64,000 nucleotides of DNA, taken from Aeromicrobium stalagmiti (GTDB lineage: Bacteria > Actinomycetota > Actinomycetes > Propionibacteriales > Nocardioidaceae). Both the position numbers and the translations under genes were made by a program. The stretch is taken from assembly GCF_013283745.1 (NCBI RefSeq), contig NZ_JABSTZ010000001.1, positions 576,406 to 640,405 on the forward strand, given 5' to 3'. Below, piece after piece: positions 24,769-32,083 of the stretch. How positions within the stretch are numbered: position 1 is the first letter of the stretch; each line of letters starts with the position of its first letter. A model generated the notes under the pieces. The model saw only the letters and a program-made list of their open reading frames with translations. It did not search any database and had not been told where the DNA came from.

Positions 24769-26192
24769 CGGCGCACCCCCGCCTCGAGCGCGACGACCTC
24801 GTCGGCCAGGGCCACGAGGTCACGGTCGTGGGTCGAGGTCGCCACGACGGCGCCGGCCGAGGCTGCCGCGGTGGCGAGGCCCGCGACAGCAGCCCACGTT
24901 CGCCGGTCCTGACCGACCGTCGGCTCGTCGAGGAGCAGAAGACCGGGCCGATGGGCGACGGCCGTGAGCAGCGAGAGTCGGCGCTGCTCGCCACCGGAGA
25001 GCCTGTACGGGTGCGCGCCGGCCAGCGCGTCCAGGCCGAGGTGCGCCAGCAGGGCGTCGACGTCGACCTCGCGCCCGATGCGCCCCGCCGTCACGGCGAC
25101 CTCCTCGCGCACCGTGCCGGCGACGAATCCGTGCTCGGGGACCTGCGGCACCCAGCCGACGTCGGCCGCGAGCGCCGCGGAGCGTCGACGGCGCAACGGC
25201 GGCTCGACGCCCTCGATGCGGCCGGTCGTCGGGCCGAGCAGCCCTCCGAACGCCGCGAGCAGGGTCGACTTGCCGGCACCGCTCGGCCCGGTGAGCGCCG
25301 TGACCTGACCGGGCCGGATGCGCGCGTCGACGCCGTGAAGCGCCCTGGTCTCGATCGTGCCCCGCAGCGAGCGTGCCCGCAGGACGACGTCGAGGTCGAC
25401 CGCCGAGAGCTCCGGCAGCACTCGCTCGGGTCGGACGAGCTCAGGGTCCATCGCCAGTGGCTGTGGCGCCGGAAGGCCCGGCATCCAGACACCGAGGTCA
25501 CCGAGGGGGGTGGTGTGGTCGCGTGCGAACGTGACGGGGTCGACGTCGGCCACGACCTGTCCGTCGGCGTCCAGCACGACGACCCGGTCGACCAGGTCGA
25601 GCCACGGACCGAGGTGGTGCTCGACGACGACGAGCGTCGCGCCGCTGTCGGCGACGTTGCGGGCGACGGCCTCGCGCACCGATGCGGCATGGTCCTCGTC
25701 GAGCATCGAGGTCGGCTCGTCGAGCAGCACGACGTCGGGCTCGAGCGCGAGGACCCCCGCGAGGGACAGCCGTTGCAGCTCGCCACCCGACAGCGCTGCC
25801 GTCGGGTGGTCCCGTCCTTGGCGGAGCCCGACCGCCTCGAGCGAGCGGTCGACGCGTCGCCAGATCTCGTCGCGATCGAGGCCCACGTTCTCGGGGCCGA
25901 ACGCGACGTCGCGGCCGATGCGCTCGGCGACGACGGAGTCGCCCGGCTGCTGCGGCACCAGCCCGACCCTGCCTCCGACGACGACCTCGCCACTCAGCTC
26001 GCCCGACAGGGTCGTGCCGAGGGCGCCCACGAGGGCGTGCAGCACCGTCGACTTGCCGGCACCGCTCGGTCCGGCCAGCAGCACCCGCTCTCCGGGCCCG
26101 ATCGTGAGATCGAGCCCGGAGACGACGGGCAGCCGGCGGCCGAGCGGACGCCACGTGAAGCCGCGAAGGCGGACCTCACCGGCTGACGTCAC
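24765..26192 (-). CDS. ykoD: ECF transporter ATP-binding protein with two fused ABC domains (YkoD-like)
   Basis: A 475-residue protein with two ATPase domains. The first has Walker A GPSGAGKS near 40, signature LSGGELQRLSL and Walker B LLDEPTSML. The second has GPSGAGKS near 305, LSGGEQRRLSL and LLDEPTVG. This double A subunit is typical of YkoD and other fused ECF systems. It begins directly after the S-component gene and overlaps the T-component gene by 4 nt. ATP hydrolysis would drive uptake of thiamine or its pyrimidine precursor. Confidence 0.93.
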   Translation of the reverse strand: MTSAGEVRLRGFTWRPLGRRLPVVSGLDLTIGPGERVLLAGPSGAGKSTVLHALVGALGTTLSGELSGEVVVGGRVGLVPQQPGDSVVAERIGRDVAFGPENVGLDRDEIWRRVDRSLEAVGLRQGRDHPTAALSGGELQRLSLAGVLALEPDVVLLDEPTSMLDEDHAASVREAVARNVADSGATLVVVEHHLGPWLDLVDRVVVLDADGQVVADVDPVTFARDHTTPLGDLGVWMPGLPAPQPLAMDPELVRPERVLPELSAVDLDVVLRARSLRGTIETRALHGVDARIRPGQVTALTGPSGAGKSTLLAAFGGLLGPTTGRIEGVEPPLRRRRSAALAADVGWVPQVPEHGFVAGTVREEVAVTAGRIGREVDVDALLAHLGLDALAGAHPYRLSGGEQRRLSLLTAVAHRPGLLLLDEPTVGQDRRTWAAVAGLATAAASAGAVVATSTHDRDLVALADEVVALEAGVRR

Positions 26193-26813
26193 CTAGACCT
26201 CGGCGGCCTGCTCGCGTCCGACCGGGAACGCGTCGAGCACCCCGGCACGGGCCAGCGCCTGCACGAGCGCCCACCCGCCGAGGCCCGCGACGATGCCGCC
26301 GGAGAGGGCGAAGAAGCCGAGGTGGGCGAGCTTGTCGCCGGTGGAGAAGACGCCTTGGTAGTAGGCACCCCACTCGTAGACCGACTCGACCGCGCCGGCC
26401 ACGGCACCGGCAGCGACGGCCACCGGCAGCGTGAACCGGCGGTAGAGCAGCACCGCGACGACGAGCTCGGCGCCGAGACCCTGCCAGAAGCCGGAGGTGA
26501 TGACGCTCATCCCCCACTCGGTGCCACCGGGCACGAGGCCCGAGACGGCCGCAGCGGCGATCTCGGTGACCAGCGCAGCACCGGGCTTGCGGATGATCAG
26601 GCCGCCGATGACTCCGGCGAGCAGCCAGGGCCCGCCGAGCAGGCCCGCACTGGGCGGATAGCTGAACACCGCGAGGCCGCTCAGCCCCGCATAGGCCTTG
26701 CCCCATGCCCAGAACGTGACACCGAGGGTGACCGCCAGGGTGGAGATGGTGACCAGGTCGATCGTGCGATATCGCACGTCGAACCCGGGCTTGGACGTGG
26801 TTGCAGAACTCAT
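26193..26813 (-). CDS. ykoE: ECF transporter S component, YkoE-like (thiamine or hydroxymethylpyrimidine)
   Basis: A 206-residue membrane protein with about six helices, containing FWAWGKAYAGL, SVITSGFWQGLGAEL and ESVYEWGAYYQGVF, characteristic of YkoE. It captures the vitamin precursor outside and passes it to the YkoC/YkoD module. ATG 26813 is placed by the riboswitch: the ribosome binding site GGGAG is inside the 3' end of the TPP aptamer six nt away. No YkoF gene is present. Confidence 0.92.
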   Translation of the reverse strand: MSSATTSKPGFDVRYRTIDLVTISTLAVTLGVTFWAWGKAYAGLSGLAVFSYPPSAGLLGGPWLLAGVIGGLIIRKPGAALVTEIAAAAVSGLVPGGTEWGMSVITSGFWQGLGAELVVAVLLYRRFTLPVAVAAGAVAGAVESVYEWGAYYQGVFSTGDKLAHLGFFALSGGIVAGLGGWALVQALARAGVLDAFPVGREQAAEV

Positions 26814-26815
26814 CG

Positions 26816-26908
26816 TGACTCCCTTCGCCGGTACTAACCGGTGCAGGTTCAAGGGTCTGCGGCTGATCCGCACTCTCAGCGCCCTCTGCTCAGGCGCTCC
26901 CCTGTCGT
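26816..26908 (-). promoter_or_regulatory. TPP (thiamine pyrophosphate) riboswitch
   Basis: On the minus strand the conserved thi-box pieces occur in order: GGGGAGC, a short helix, CTGAGAG, then ACCCTTGAACCTG, a hairpin with GGTTAGTACC and finally GCGAAGGGAG. The closing helix P1 can form from GAC (26904-26906) with GTC just before the start of ykoE. The Shine-Dalgarno sequence lies in the aptamer's 3' strand. Thiamine pyrophosphate binding should therefore block translation of ykoE directly. Confidence 0.93.
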
Positions 26909-26996
26909 GTGCGTCGAGACTACTCCTCCCCGGCGGACAGGAGAATCTGGGTTTGTCCGCCCCGGCGCGGATCAACCAAGATTCCTCGGACGTCCG

Positions 26997-28370
26997 TCAG
27001 CGTCCGGTGAGACGGTCGCCGATGCGCGCGAGTCGGCTCGGCCGGTCGAGCCCCTTGTCCTCGCGCCGGTCGGCCTCGCGGTAGAGCCCGTACATCGCGC
27101 GGACCCCGAGCCACCGCAGCGGCTCTGGCTCCCACCGACGCACGTCACGGTTGACCCACGGCAGTGCGGTGAGGTCCGTGTCGCGGCCGAGCACGAGGTC
27201 GGCCAGGGTGCGGCCGGCGAGGTGCGTCGTCGTCAGGCCGCTGCCGACGTAGCCGCCGGCCCAGCCGAGCCCGGAGGACGGGTCGTACGACACGCTGGCG
27301 CACCAGTCGCGCGGCACCCCGAGCACGCCGCACCAGGCGTGGGCGACCGCTGCCTGCCGGGTCGCGGGGAACAGGTCGTGGAGGATGCCGGTGAGTGACT
27401 CGACCGTCCACTCCTGGGTCTGGCCCTCGACGTCGGTCCGTGACCCGAAGCGATAGGGAATGCCCCGGCCGCCGAGGGCGATCCGGCCGTCGGCGGTGCG
27501 CTGGGCGTAGCAGTAGGCGTTGGCGTTGTCGCCGAGCAGCTCGGCGCCCGACCAGCCGATCTCGCTCCAGACGGAGTCCGGCAGCGGCTCGGTGACGATC
27601 ATCGCCGAGTTCATCGGCAGCCAGGTGCGGCGCTGGCCGCGGAGGCCGGCGGTGTAGCCCTCGAGGCAGCGCAGGATGCTCGGCGCCCGCACCCTGCCGC
27701 GGTCCGTCGTCACGACCCCGGCGTCGATCCGGGTCGCGCGCGTCCGCTCGAGGATGCGCACGCCCCGGCGCTCGGCCGCCGCCGCGATGCCCGCGACCAG
27801 CCTGGCCGGGTGCACCCGGGCGCAGTGGGGGCTGAACGTCGCCCCGACCGCGTGGTCGACGTGCAGGCGCTCGGCCAGCTCCGCAGTGCCCAGCTCGACC
27901 TGATGCTCCTCGCCGATGCCCCAGTGCGCGTCCGACGCGAGGCCCTCGCGCAGCCGCACGAGCTGCGCCGGCGACCGGGCGACGTAGAGAACACCGTTCT
28001 TGACGATGTCGGCGTCGATGCCCTCGTCGCGGCACACGTCGATGACGTCGTCGACGGCCTGCTCCATCGCCCGCACGAGCGCGAGGACGCCGTCGCGGCC
28101 GTGGGTCGCGCCGTACCTCTCCTTGCTGCCCGACAGCTCGGCCGAGAGCCAGCCGCCGTTGCGCCCGGAAGCACCGAAGCCGGCGAACTGTGCCTCGAGC
28201 ACGACGATGTCGAGACCCGGGTCGAGGGCTGCCAGCGTGTACGCCGTCCAGAGCCCCGTGAGCCCGCCGCCGACGATGCAGACGTCGCAGTCGAGGTCAC
28301 CGTCGAGGCCCGGGCGCGGCACCGGCACGCCGACCTGGTCCCACCAGAACGAGACGCCACCGTTGATCAC
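26997..28370 (-). CDS. FAD-dependent oxidoreductase (DAO family)
   Basis: A 457-residue flavoenzyme. The nucleotide fold CDVCIVGGGLTGLWTAYTLA is at about 28-47, GASGRNGGWLSAELSG follows and a C-terminal FAD region contains WAGGYVGSGLTTTHLAGR. It resembles glycine/sarcosine/putrescine-type amine oxidases (GlpO/DadA/PuuB group), so an amine or amino-acid substrate is likely. The GTG at 28370 is the best start although its ribosome binding site is weak; the frame extends further upstream without a better one. It lies upstream of the riboswitch but is on its own transcript. Confidence 0.88.
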   Translation of the reverse strand: MINGGVSFWWDQVGVPVPRPGLDGDLDCDVCIVGGGLTGLWTAYTLAALDPGLDIVVLEAQFAGFGASGRNGGWLSAELSGSKERYGATHGRDGVLALVRAMEQAVDDVIDVCRDEGIDADIVKNGVLYVARSPAQLVRLREGLASDAHWGIGEEHQVELGTAELAERLHVDHAVGATFSPHCARVHPARLVAGIAAAAERRGVRILERTRATRIDAGVVTTDRGRVRAPSILRCLEGYTAGLRGQRRTWLPMNSAMIVTEPLPDSVWSEIGWSGAELLGDNANAYCYAQRTADGRIALGGRGIPYRFGSRTDVEGQTQEWTVESLTGILHDLFPATRQAAVAHAWCGVLGVPRDWCASVSYDPSSGLGWAGGYVGSGLTTTHLAGRTLADLVLGRDTDLTALPWVNRDVRRWEPEPLRWLGVRAMYGLYREADRREDKGLDRPSRLARIGDRLTGR

Positions 28371-28494
28371 GTGCCCATGCTCGCACCTGGTCGGGGATGA
28401 ATTCTTCGGCCACGTGCCGGCGGGTCTGTCTGCGGGCCCCGATGCGCTGCTAGCGTTCCGGCGAAATATCCATCTCTCGCCTATCGGGGGCACC

Positions 28495-29256
28495 ATGAAG
28501 ATCCGCAGGACGACCACACCCATCCTCTCCGCGGCAGCGCTGGTCGCGCTCGCCGCACTGGCGGCCATGCCGACCGCGACGGCCAGCAGCGCCAGCCCCG
28601 CACCGACGCCCGTGACCGGCTCGCCGGCACCGGTGCCGACCAACCCGCAGCCGGACGACGGGACCGAGGACTCCTCGATCCCCGAGGGCGTCGACAACGA
28701 GTCGCTTCCCGGCGGCATCACGCCGCGTGCGGGCGCCGGACAGCACCGGGTGACGGTCCGGGTGGCAGCCGACGAGGAGTGGCGCAACCAGCTCGGCACG
28801 AAGTGGAAGAGCGTCGCCAACACCATCCTGGAGAAGGCTGACGACCGCATGCAGGCCGAGTTCGGCATCAACGTGGTCGTGAAGGAGTACGTCGGCTACA
28901 CCAGCAACGACTCGCTCGGCGACGACGAGTGCGCCCTGCTCGGCGACATGACCGGCAAGGTCGGCAACAACAGCAAGGACATCGTCGTCGGCTTCCTCGG
29001 CCAGGGATCGTTCGGTGGCTGCGCCTACCTCGACGGCGACCACACCGTCATCCTGCGCACCAACCAGGTCAAGGAGTGGCAGATCGCTCGCCACGAGATC
29101 TCCCACCTGTTCGCGGCCAAGGATCGCTACATCAACGTCGCCGGCGACAACCCCAACCACGTCGACGACGTGATGGAGGATCCGTACGACAACCCGAACC
29201 GCTGGGTGTCGCCCGACCACGGCATCATCGACAACCACGCCGGCAAGTTCGACTGA
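28495..29256 (+). CDS. Secreted HExxH metalloprotease-like protein
   Basis: The 253-residue product has a signal peptide (about 1-31) followed by a proline-, threonine- and aspartate-rich linker to about 80, then a compact domain. ARHEISHLFAAKDRY near residue 200 gives HExxHxxxxxD, the pattern of aspartate-liganded zinc proteases such as snapalysin (M7), but with Ala where the usual Gly stands. A pair of Cys (DDECALLGD and FGGCAYLDG) may form a disulfide. The family is not named with confidence. ATG 28495 has GGGGG upstream; a perfect terminator hairpin follows the stop. Confidence 0.75.
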   Translation: MKIRRTTTPILSAAALVALAALAAMPTATASSASPAPTPVTGSPAPVPTNPQPDDGTEDSSIPEGVDNESLPGGITPRAGAGQHRVTVRVAADEEWRNQLGTKWKSVANTILEKADDRMQAEFGINVVVKEYVGYTSNDSLGDDECALLGDMTGKVGNNSKDIVVGFLGQGSFGGCAYLDGDHTVILRTNQVKEWQIARHEISHLFAAKDRYINVAGDNPNHVDDVMEDPYDNPNRWVSPDHGIIDNHAGKFD

Positions 29257-29278
29257 GTCACCTGCTCGCCTGAGCCAC

Positions 29279-29313
29279 GAGGGGTGCTGACCGGTCGCCG
29301 GGCAGCACCCCTC
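29279..29313. terminator. Bidirectional hairpin terminator
   Basis: GAGGGGTGCTG (29279-29289) pairs perfectly with CAGCACCCCTC (29303-29313) around a 13-nt loop. It separates the convergent protease-like and VOC genes and reaches into the stop codon of the latter. There is no clear T tract, as usual in high-G+C genomes. Confidence 0.7.
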
Positions 29314-29662
29314 ACCTCGGCTCGAGGAACTCCAGCCGGTTGCCGTTCGGGTCGGCGCTGTAGAAGCGGCGCATCCCCGGGAAGTCGTCGTCGGGCTCGA
29401 CCCGATGACCGGCGGCGCGCAGGCGATCGGCCCAGGCGTCGAGGTCGTGCACCAGGAAGCCCGGATGGGCCTTGAGCGCCGGGCTGAAATCGGCCTCGAC
29501 ACCCACGTGGATCTCGATGTCGTGGCCGCGGAACCAGCACCCTCCGCGGGCGGCGAGCACGGGCGGCTTGGCGATCTCCTCGAAGCCGAGAACTCCGACG
29601 AAGAACGCGCGCAGATCATCCTCGGTGCCGGCAGGACATGCCAGCTGGACGTGATGAATCAT
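29312..29662 (-). CDS. VOC family protein (glyoxalase/dioxygenase-like)
   Basis: A 116-residue single VOC module, with metal-ligand-like positions in MIHHVQLACP (His), GHDIEIHVGV (Glu/His) and GNRLEFLEP (Glu). VOC proteins include glyoxalases, dioxygenases and antibiotic-binding proteins; the small size with preserved ligands favours an isomerase or a binding protein. ATG 29662 is preceded by a G-rich stretch. The longer frame to 30733 lies antisense to two other genes. Confidence 0.88.
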   Translation of the reverse strand: MIHHVQLACPAGTEDDLRAFFVGVLGFEEIAKPPVLAARGGCWFRGHDIEIHVGVEADFSPALKAHPGFLVHDLDAWADRLRAAGHRVEPDDDFPGMRRFYSADPNGNRLEFLEPR

Positions 29663-29717
29663 GTGACCCCCTGTCGGGTCGAGCGTAGGGCGTGGGCCCG
29701 TAGGACAGAATGTGGCC

Positions 29718-30263
29718 ATGTCCGTGCGCACTCCTGACCCCAATCCCGGCTGGCTCCCCGACTTCGCCCTCGACGAGACGCGGGCCCGGGTGCCGATCCT
29801 GTACGTCGAGGCCGTGCCCGTGCGGATCGACCCGCTCGGCCACGTCGAGTCGATCGGCGTGCTGCTGCGGGGCTCGTCCACGACCGGCGTCATGACCCGG
29901 ACCCTCGTCTCCGGACGGGTGCTGCACGGCGAGTCGGTGCGCGAGGCGCTCCTGCGCAACCTCGAGAAGGACCTCGGCCCGACCGCGTTCCCGCAGCTTC
30001 CGGCGACGACGGTGCCGTTCTCGGTGGCCGAGTACTTCCCGCTGCCCGGTGTCAGCCCGCTGTACGACCCGCGCCAGCACGCGGTCGCGCTGGCGTACAT
30101 CGTGCCCGTGACCGGCGACTGCAACCCGCGCCAGGACGCCCTCGAGCTCACCTGGCTCACGCCGGCCGAGGCCGCAAGCCCCGACCTGCTCGCCGACATG
30201 GAGGGCGGTCGCGGATCGCTGCTCAAGGAGGCCCTCGCCCACATGGGCGCGCTGCCGCAGTGA
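29718..30263 (+). CDS. NUDIX-like protein of the DUF4916 family
   Basis: A 181-residue protein with the DUF4916 plan: an N-terminal PNPGWLPDF stretch, a hydrolase-like core with GRVLHGESVREALLRNLEKDLG (a diverged Nudix helix in which GxnExxxxE is degenerate) and a C-terminal WLTPAEA. Nudix activity is therefore doubtful. ATG 29718 is chosen; a GTG two codons earlier (29712) is possible. It overlaps the GNAT gene by 4 nt. Confidence 0.85.
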   Translation: MSVRTPDPNPGWLPDFALDETRARVPILYVEAVPVRIDPLGHVESIGVLLRGSSTTGVMTRTLVSGRVLHGESVREALLRNLEKDLGPTAFPQLPATTVPFSVAEYFPLPGVSPLYDPRQHAVALAYIVPVTGDCNPRQDALELTWLTPAEAASPDLLADMEGGRGSLLKEALAHMGALPQ

Positions 30264-30712
30264 CCGGGCTCGCCATCAGGCAGGCCACGGCCGACGACCT
30301 CGAGGCGATCCTCGGGCTGACGGCTGAGGACTCGATGCACTACTTCGACGAGCCCGCCGGGGTGACCGACCGACAACGGGCCGCGATCGCCGAGATCGTC
30401 GCCGATGCGCACCAGGACCTGCTCGTGGGCGAGCTCGACGGTCGCGTGGTGTGCACGGCGCAGGTCACCTGGATGCGGATGCTCTCGGCCGACGGCGGGC
30501 TCTACTGCCAGGTCGAGGCCGTGCGCACCGCCGCCGACCTGCGGGGCCTCGGCATCGGCGCCGAGCTGATGGCCCACGTCGAGGCCGATGCCCGCCATCG
30601 CGGCGCGGCCCGCATGCAGCTGACCAGCAACGCGTCCCGCACCCGGGCCCACGCCTTCTACGAGCGGCTCGGCTTCACCGCGAGCCACGTCGGGATGAAG
30701 AAGTACCTCTGA
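30260..30712 (+). CDS. GNAT family N-acetyltransferase
   Basis: A 150-residue acetyl-CoA-dependent acetyltransferase. The acetyl-CoA loop DLRGLGIGAELM is near residue 94 and a second motif, ARAMQL-like (RHRGAARMQLTSNASRTRAHAF, in pieces), near 115, ending in FYERLGFTAS. The GTG start at 30260 overlaps the upstream stop (GTGA), so both genes are coupled. Its acceptor is not predictable. Confidence 0.92.
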   Translation: MTGLAIRQATADDLEAILGLTAEDSMHYFDEPAGVTDRQRAAIAEIVADAHQDLLVGELDGRVVCTAQVTWMRMLSADGGLYCQVEAVRTAADLRGLGIGAELMAHVEADARHRGAARMQLTSNASRTRAHAFYERLGFTASHVGMKKYL

Positions 30713-30742
30713 CCCCCGGAACGGACGGGACACAGCGGGAGT

Positions 30743-30774
30743 ATCCTGACATCTGAGACGATTCGTATCAGGAT
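30743..30774. promoter_or_regulatory. Inverted repeat before the MFS gene
   Basis: ATCCTGA (30743-30749) and TCAGGAT (30768-30774) are perfect 7-nt arms around an 18-nt centre that contains TGAGAC. Directly upstream of the MFS start at 30784 it could be an operator; a terminator for the GNAT gene is the alternative. Confidence 0.4.
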
Positions 30775-30783
30775 GTGGACACT

Positions 30784-31977
30784 ATGACCGACGCCGTGAC
30801 AGCAACCCCCAACCGCTGGGTCATGCTCGTGGTCTCGATGCTCGGCCAGGTGGCCGGCACGGTCTTCGTCAACGGCGCACCGTTCCTGATCCCCTACCTG
30901 CACCTCGAGCGCGGCCTGAGCCTGCCGGAGGCCGGGGTGATCGCGGCGGCACCGTTCGTGGGCGTCATGGCGACGCTCGTGCTCTGGGGCCTGGTCGTCG
31001 ACCGCATCGGGGAGCGCGCCACGATGGCCGCCGGCCTGGCGATCGTGACGGTCGGCGCGACCGGCGCCGCGTTCAGCTCCTCGCTCGTCGCCCTGGGCGT
31101 CTGGTTCGTCGTCGGCGGCATCGGCGCAGGATCCGCCAACTCCGCCAGCGGACGGGTCGTGGTCGGCTGGTTCCCCGTCCACCGGCGCGGCACCGCGATG
31201 GGGATCCGCCAGACTGCGCTGCCGCTCGGCGTCGGCATCGCCGCCCTGCTCGTGCCCAACCTGGTGCGCGCCGACGGCCTGCGCACCACGCTGCTGGTGA
31301 CGGCCGCGATCTGCGCCGCGGCCACCGTCCTCTCCGCCTGGCTCATCGTCGACCCGCCACGGCCGACCCGCGCCGAGGCGGCCGATCGCGGCCAGCTCGC
31401 CAACCCCTACCGCCGTGACCACCGGCTGACCCGCATCCACCTGGCGTCCGCGCTGCTCGTGGTGCCGCAGTTCACGGTCTGGACCTACATGCTGGTGTGG
31501 CTCATCGACGACAAGGGCTGGTCGACGTTCAGCGCGAGCGTCCTCGTCGCGGTCACCCAGGTGCTCGGCGCCAGCGGCCGCATCGGCGCAGGGTGGTGGT
31601 CCGACCGGGTCGGCAGCCGCCTCGGCCCGATGCGCATCGTGGCGATCGCCGCAGCCGCCACGATGCTGGCCCTCGGCCTGCTGTCCGGAACGCCCCTGGG
31701 CATCGCGCTCATCATCATCGCCACGGCGGTGACCGTCGCCGACAACGGACTGGCGTTCACGTCGGTCGCCGAGATCGGCGGTCCCTACTGGTCCGGGCGG
31801 GCCATGGGGCTGCAGAACACGGGCCAGTACATCGTGTCGGCCGCGGTGCCGCCGGTCATCGGCGCGATCATCTCCGGGCACAGCTATGGCGTCGCGTTCG
31901 CGGCCGTCGCGCTCTGCCCGCTCCTCGCGATCCCGCTGGTCCCGGTGCGCGGCGAACGGGGTTCGCACACCGTGTGA
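30784..31977 (+). CDS. MFS family transporter
   Basis: A 397-residue membrane protein with twelve predicted helices. An MFS loop 2-3 motif (LVVDRIGERATM) lies near residue 75 and the second half repeats it as WWSDRVGSRLGPM near 270. The family moves small molecules across the inner membrane by proton coupling; the substrate is unknown. ATG 30784 is preferred to an in-frame GTG at 30775. No dedicated regulator gene is adjacent. Confidence 0.9.
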   Translation: MTDAVTATPNRWVMLVVSMLGQVAGTVFVNGAPFLIPYLHLERGLSLPEAGVIAAAPFVGVMATLVLWGLVVDRIGERATMAAGLAIVTVGATGAAFSSSLVALGVWFVVGGIGAGSANSASGRVVVGWFPVHRRGTAMGIRQTALPLGVGIAALLVPNLVRADGLRTTLLVTAAICAAATVLSAWLIVDPPRPTRAEAADRGQLANPYRRDHRLTRIHLASALLVVPQFTVWTYMLVWLIDDKGWSTFSASVLVAVTQVLGASGRIGAGWWSDRVGSRLGPMRIVAIAAAATMLALGLLSGTPLGIALIIIATAVTVADNGLAFTSVAEIGGPYWSGRAMGLQNTGQYIVSAAVPPVIGAIISGHSYGVAFAAVALCPLLAIPLVPVRGERGSHTV

Positions 31978-32083
31978 CCTGCGGCGCACCACCCGGGCTT
32001 TGGCAAGCCTTACTCTGCGTCGAGGTTACTGACGGGTTAATGTCAGCGATGATGTCACGGTCTTCCCAGCCGAAGGGGCCCCC

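Noticed and set aside
29718..30263. Active Nudix hydrolase
   Set aside because: The Nudix box is degenerate, so the call is limited to a Nudix-like DUF4916 protein.
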